Assembly (NCBI GenBank): GCA_003445795.1
Contig: DMCN01000096.1
Span: 1-7,350, forward strand
Reading direction: 5' to 3'
From: Gallionellaceae bacterium
Lineage (GTDB): Bacteria > Pseudomonadota > Gammaproteobacteria > Burkholderiales > Gallionellaceae
Length of the DNA stretch: 7,350 nucleotides
In this document: positions 5,229-7,350 of the stretch, in pieces
How positions within the stretch are numbered: position 1 is the first letter of the stretch
Layout of the letters: every line of letters begins with the position of its first letter
The notes under the pieces: model-generated
Told to the model about the DNA's origin: nothing
What the model saw: only the letters and a program-made list of their open reading frames with translations
The model's database searches: none
Made by a program: the position numbers and the translations under genes

Positions 5229-6095
5229 ATGATCTACAGCATGACCGGCTTTGCCGCCGTCGCCGCCGAACTGGAGACCGGTTCGCTCACGCTGGAGCTG
5301 CGTTCGGTCAACAGCCGCTATCTGGACCTGCAATTGCGCATGCCGGACGAGTTCCGTTCGCACGAACCCGCCCTGCGCGAGGCGATCTCGGCACAGATGA
5401 GCCGCGGCAAGGCGGAATGCCGCATCAACTTCGCCGCGCGGCAGGTCACTCAGGCCACGACACAACCCAATATCGATCTGCTGCAACGACTGGCGCAATG
5501 GAGCGCGCTGGTCCGCAAAGAATTGCCCGATGCCCGCGAACTCAGCGTAGCCGAGGTGCTGGGCTGGAAAGGCGTGCTGGAGAGTACCGCAGTCAGCGCC
5601 GAGACCCTGCAGGCTACGCTGCAAGCCTTGCTGCAACAGGCATTGAAAGACTTTGCCGCCTCGCGCCAGCGCGAGGGCGAAAAGCTCAAGACCTTCCTGC
5701 TGGAGCGCGTGACCCAGATCGAGGCCTTGCGCACAGCCGTCGCCCCCCGTATTCCCGGCGCTATCGCTGCTTATGAGGCCAAGTTGCGCGCAAAACTGCT
5801 TGAAGCGCTTGGCAGCGACGATGACGAGCGTGTGCGCCAGGAGATCACGCTTTATGCCAGCAAGATCGACGTGGACGAGGAGCTTTCGCGCCTGCAGTCC
5901 CACCTGACCGAGATGCAGCGGGTATTGACCAAAGGCGGTGCCGTGGGCAAGCGCTTGGATTTCCTGATGCAGGAACTGCACCGCGAGGCCAACACGCTCG
6001 GCTCCAAAGCCGTGGATGCGGAAGTCTCGCGCACCGCGATGGAGATCAAGATCCTCATCGAGCAGATGCGCGAACAGATACAAAACATCGAATAG
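5229..6095 (+). CDS. yicC: YicC/YloC-family endoribonuclease
   Basis: The 288-residue product is full length and has both family parts: the N-terminal YicC-like domain (MIYSMTGFA..., LELRSVNSRYLDLQLRMPDEFR at about 22-43, SRGKAEC at 58-64) and the strongly conserved C-terminal domain (about 205-288) with ITLYASKIDVDEELSRLQSH, KGGAVGKRLDFLMQELHREANTLGSKA and the ending IEQMREQIQNIE, nearly the same as in E. coli. The middle is helical and Gln/Leu-rich (about 125-195). E. coli YicC is reported to be an endoribonuclease involved in decay of the small RNA RyhB; the role here is inferred from the family. GGAG lies 6 nt before the ATG. gmk starts 9 nt after its stop, a widely conserved pairing. Confidence 0.95.
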   Translation: MIYSMTGFAAVAAELETGSLTLELRSVNSRYLDLQLRMPDEFRSHEPALREAISAQMSRGKAECRINFAARQVTQATTQPNIDLLQRLAQWSALVRKELPDARELSVAEVLGWKGVLESTAVSAETLQATLQALLQQALKDFAASRQREGEKLKTFLLERVTQIEALRTAVAPRIPGAIAAYEAKLRAKLLEALGSDDDERVRQEITLYASKIDVDEELSRLQSHLTEMQRVLTKGGAVGKRLDFLMQELHREANTLGSKAVDAEVSRTAMEIKILIEQMREQIQNIE

Positions 6096-6104
6096 GAGAA
6101 CAGC

Positions 6105-6716
6105 ATGTCCGGCAATCTCTTCATCATCAGCGCGCCTTCCGGGGCCGGCAAGACCAGCCTGGTCAGCGCCCTGCTCAAGGGCAACCAGCAGATCGCCCTG
6201 TCCATCTCCTACACCACGCGTGCGCCGCGCCCCGGTGAGACCAACGGCAAGGACTACCATTTCGTCAGTCGCGAGATGTTCCTGGAAATGGCCAAGGACG
6301 GTGATTTCCTTGAAAGTGCCGAGGTTTATGGCAACTTTTACGGCACCTCGCAACCCTGGATCGAGAGGCAACTCGCCGAAGGGCACGACATCCTGCTCGA
6401 GATCGACTGGCAGGGCGCCGCACAGGTGCGCAAGCTGATGCCGCATGCCGTCTCCATTTTCATCCTGCCACCGTCGCTGGCCGCACTGGAGACCCGCCTC
6501 AAGGGACGCGGACAGGACAGCGCCGAGGTCATCGCCCGACGCCTGCAGGCCGCACAGGAGGACATCTCCCATGTGGCCGAGTTCGACTATGTTATTATCA
6601 ACGACAAGCTGGACGAGGCTCTGCAACAACTCGCCGCGGTGGTCACCGCCGCCGGGTTGCATCGCGATAGCCAACTCTCACGTCACGCGCATCTCATCAA
6701 TCAATTGCAGAAATAG
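6105..6716 (+). CDS. gmk: Guanylate kinase
   Basis: Gmk phosphorylates GMP (and dGMP) to GDP with ATP, an essential step to GTP and to the GDP/GTP substrates of ppGpp synthesis. The 203-residue product is of normal length. It shows the P-loop APSGAGKT (10-17), the GMP-binding segment SISYTTRAPRPGE (33-45) with R39 and R42, GKDYHFVSREMF (48-59), the GMP-site E72 and Y79 (AEVYGNFYGT), LLEIDWQGA (97-105) and the lid arginines in RLKGRGQDSAEVIARR (131-146), then AEFDYVIIND (158-167). A strong AGGAG lies 6-7 nt upstream of the ATG. It sits 9 nt after yicC and 9 nt before rpoZ, so the three are almost certainly co-transcribed. Confidence 0.97.
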   Translation: MSGNLFIISAPSGAGKTSLVSALLKGNQQIALSISYTTRAPRPGETNGKDYHFVSREMFLEMAKDGDFLESAEVYGNFYGTSQPWIERQLAEGHDILLEIDWQGAAQVRKLMPHAVSIFILPPSLAALETRLKGRGQDSAEVIARRLQAAQEDISHVAEFDYVIINDKLDEALQQLAAVVTAAGLHRDSQLSRHAHLINQLQK

Positions 6717-6725
6717 GAGCACACC

Positions 6726-6932
6726 ATGGCACGCATCACCGTCGAAGATTGCATGAAGTACATCCCCAACCGTTTCGAGCTGACCCTTGCTGCAGCCTAC
6801 CGCGCGCGCCAGCTGGCAAACGGCGCCGGCTATCTGGTCGAGAACACCAAGGACAAAGCCACCGTTGTCGCCCTGCGCGAGATCAGCGAAGGCAAGGTCG
6901 GTATCGAGATCCTGAATCGCGGCATGGCCTGA
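6726..6932 (+). CDS. rpoZ: RNA polymerase omega subunit
   Basis: Omega helps assemble and stabilise the beta' subunit of RNA polymerase and in proteobacteria forms part of ppGpp binding site 1. The 68-residue product contains MARITVEDC, NRFELTLAAAYRARQL (15-30) and DKATVVALREISEGK (43-57). The N-terminal MAR motif, linked with ppGpp binding in proteobacterial omegas, is present. It lacks the long C-terminal tail of the 91-residue E. coli protein; short forms are, from memory, common in betaproteobacteria, so this is not read as truncation. AGGAG precedes the ATG by 7 nt. A GC-rich hairpin follows 6 nt after the stop. Confidence 0.95.
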   Translation: MARITVEDCMKYIPNRFELTLAAAYRARQLANGAGYLVENTKDKATVVALREISEGKVGIEILNRGMA

Positions 6933-6938
6933 TCCAGT

Positions 6939-6961
6939 GCCGCCGGAGTATTTCCGGCGGC
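6939..6961 (+). terminator. GC-rich hairpin between rpoZ and spoT (possible partial terminator)
   Basis: GCCGCCGGA (6939-6947) pairs perfectly with TCCGGCGGC (6953-6961) around a 5-nt loop, GTATT. The 9-bp stem starts 6 nt after the rpoZ stop and ends 18 nt before the spoT ATG. Only TTT follows before a C, so the U-tract is short and full termination is doubtful. It could attenuate read-through into spoT or protect the upstream mRNA 3' end. Confidence 0.55.
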
Positions 6962-6979
6962 TTTCGTATCTCATGTCTT

Positions 6980-7350
6980 ATGCCGCAAACCGATGCCGAA
7001 ACGCTCGTTCAAGAGGTCTCCGCCTATCTGAAGCCTAAGGATGTGGCGCAGATCGAAGCTGCGCTCGCCTTCAGCATCGAAGCACACCAGGGACAGTTGC
7101 GCGAATCCGGCGCGCCCTACGTCACCCACCCTATCGCCGTAGCCCGCATCCTCACCCCGCTGCATCTCGATGCGCAGGCCATCAGTGCCGCACTGCTGCA
7201 CGATGTAGCCGAAGACACCGGCATCAGCATCGATGAACTCGCCGAGAAATTCGGCAAACCAGTCGCCGAACTGGTCGACGGTCTTTCCAAGCTGGACAAG
7301 CTCAAGTTCGAGACCAAGGAAGACGCGCAGGCCGAGAACTTCCGCAAGAT
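6980..7350 (+). CDS. spoT: RelA/SpoT-family ppGpp synthetase/hydrolase, N-terminal part (runs off window)
   Basis: The reading frame starting with ATG at 6980 (MPQTDAETLVQE...) stays open for 123 codons to the window edge. It encodes the N-terminal ppGpp hydrolase (HD) domain of a long RSH protein: QLRESGAPYVTHPIAVA (39-55) with H50, ALLHDVAEDTG (71-81) with the metal-binding H74-D75 and the catalytic pair E78-D79, LVDGLSKLDKLKF (98-110) and EDAQAENFRK (114-123). These match E. coli SpoT closely, so hydrolase activity is expected. The synthetase, TGS and regulatory domains would lie beyond the window. The ATG at 6973 is out of frame. No Shine-Dalgarno precedes 6980, and the hairpin after rpoZ ends 18 nt upstream. 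The gmk-rpoZ-spoT order is the same as in E. coli. Confidence 0.95.
   Translation, partial: MPQTDAETLVQEVSAYLKPKDVAQIEAALAFSIEAHQGQLRESGAPYVTHPIAVARILTPLHLDAQAISAALLHDVAEDTGISIDELAEKFGKPVAELVDGLSKLDKLKFETKEDAQAENFRK

Noticed and set aside
5214..6674. A 486-codon open frame on the minus strand opposite yicC and gmk
   Set aside because: It lies exactly antisense to two clearly conserved genes, its protein is rich in His, Gln, Gly and Arg with no recognisable domain, and it has no promoter or ribosome-binding site. Long antisense frames are common in GC-rich DNA.

Overview
This window is ordinary chromosomal DNA from a GC-rich proteobacterium, most likely a betaproteobacterium. The protein sequences and the gene neighbourhoods (thiS-thiG-trmB; PP2C-rph-rdgB-hemW; yicC-gmk-rpoZ-spoT) fit Nitrosomonadales or Gallionellaceae-like genomes. 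The family assignment is an impression from gene order and sequence style, not a search result. Coding density is very high. No mobile element, CRISPR array, phage gene or compositionally foreign block is visible.

Layout. (1) Positions 1-22 hold the 5' end of a tRNA-Gly gene on the minus strand, cut by the window edge. (2) Positions 62-1773, plus strand: thiS (sulfur carrier), thiG (thiazole synthase) and trmB (tRNA m7G46 methyltransferase), tightly packed; thiG and trmB share one base. (3) Positions 5117 down to 1717, minus strand: a PP2C-type protein phosphatase, rph (RNase PH), rdgB (dITP/XTP pyrophosphatase) and hemW (haem chaperone, radical-SAM family). rph and rdgB overlap by 4 nt. hemW runs 57 nt into the convergent trmB. 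(4) Positions 5118-5228: a short divergent regulatory region with a consensus TATAAT facing yicC. (5) Positions 5229-7350, plus strand: yicC (endoribonuclease family), gmk (guanylate kinase), rpoZ (RNA polymerase omega) and the first 123 codons of a RelA/SpoT-family ppGpp synthetase/hydrolase, which runs off the window.

How the genes relate. The right-hand cluster links GMP phosphorylation (gmk), ppGpp metabolism (spoT) and the polymerase subunit that helps form a ppGpp site (rpoZ; the N-terminal MAR motif is present). The minus-strand cluster groups RNA 3' trimming, nucleotide-pool cleaning and haem delivery behind a solitary Ser/Thr phosphatase. The left cluster makes the thiamine thiazole ring.

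I do not see an undescribed system. The points most worth a second look are the 57-nt convergent coding overlap of trmB and hemW with two inverted repeats at the junction, a PP2C phosphatase with no kinase beside it, an inverted repeat spanning the tRNA-Gly/thiS gap, the hairpin between rpoZ and spoT, and consensus -10 hexamers upstream of rph and yicC.
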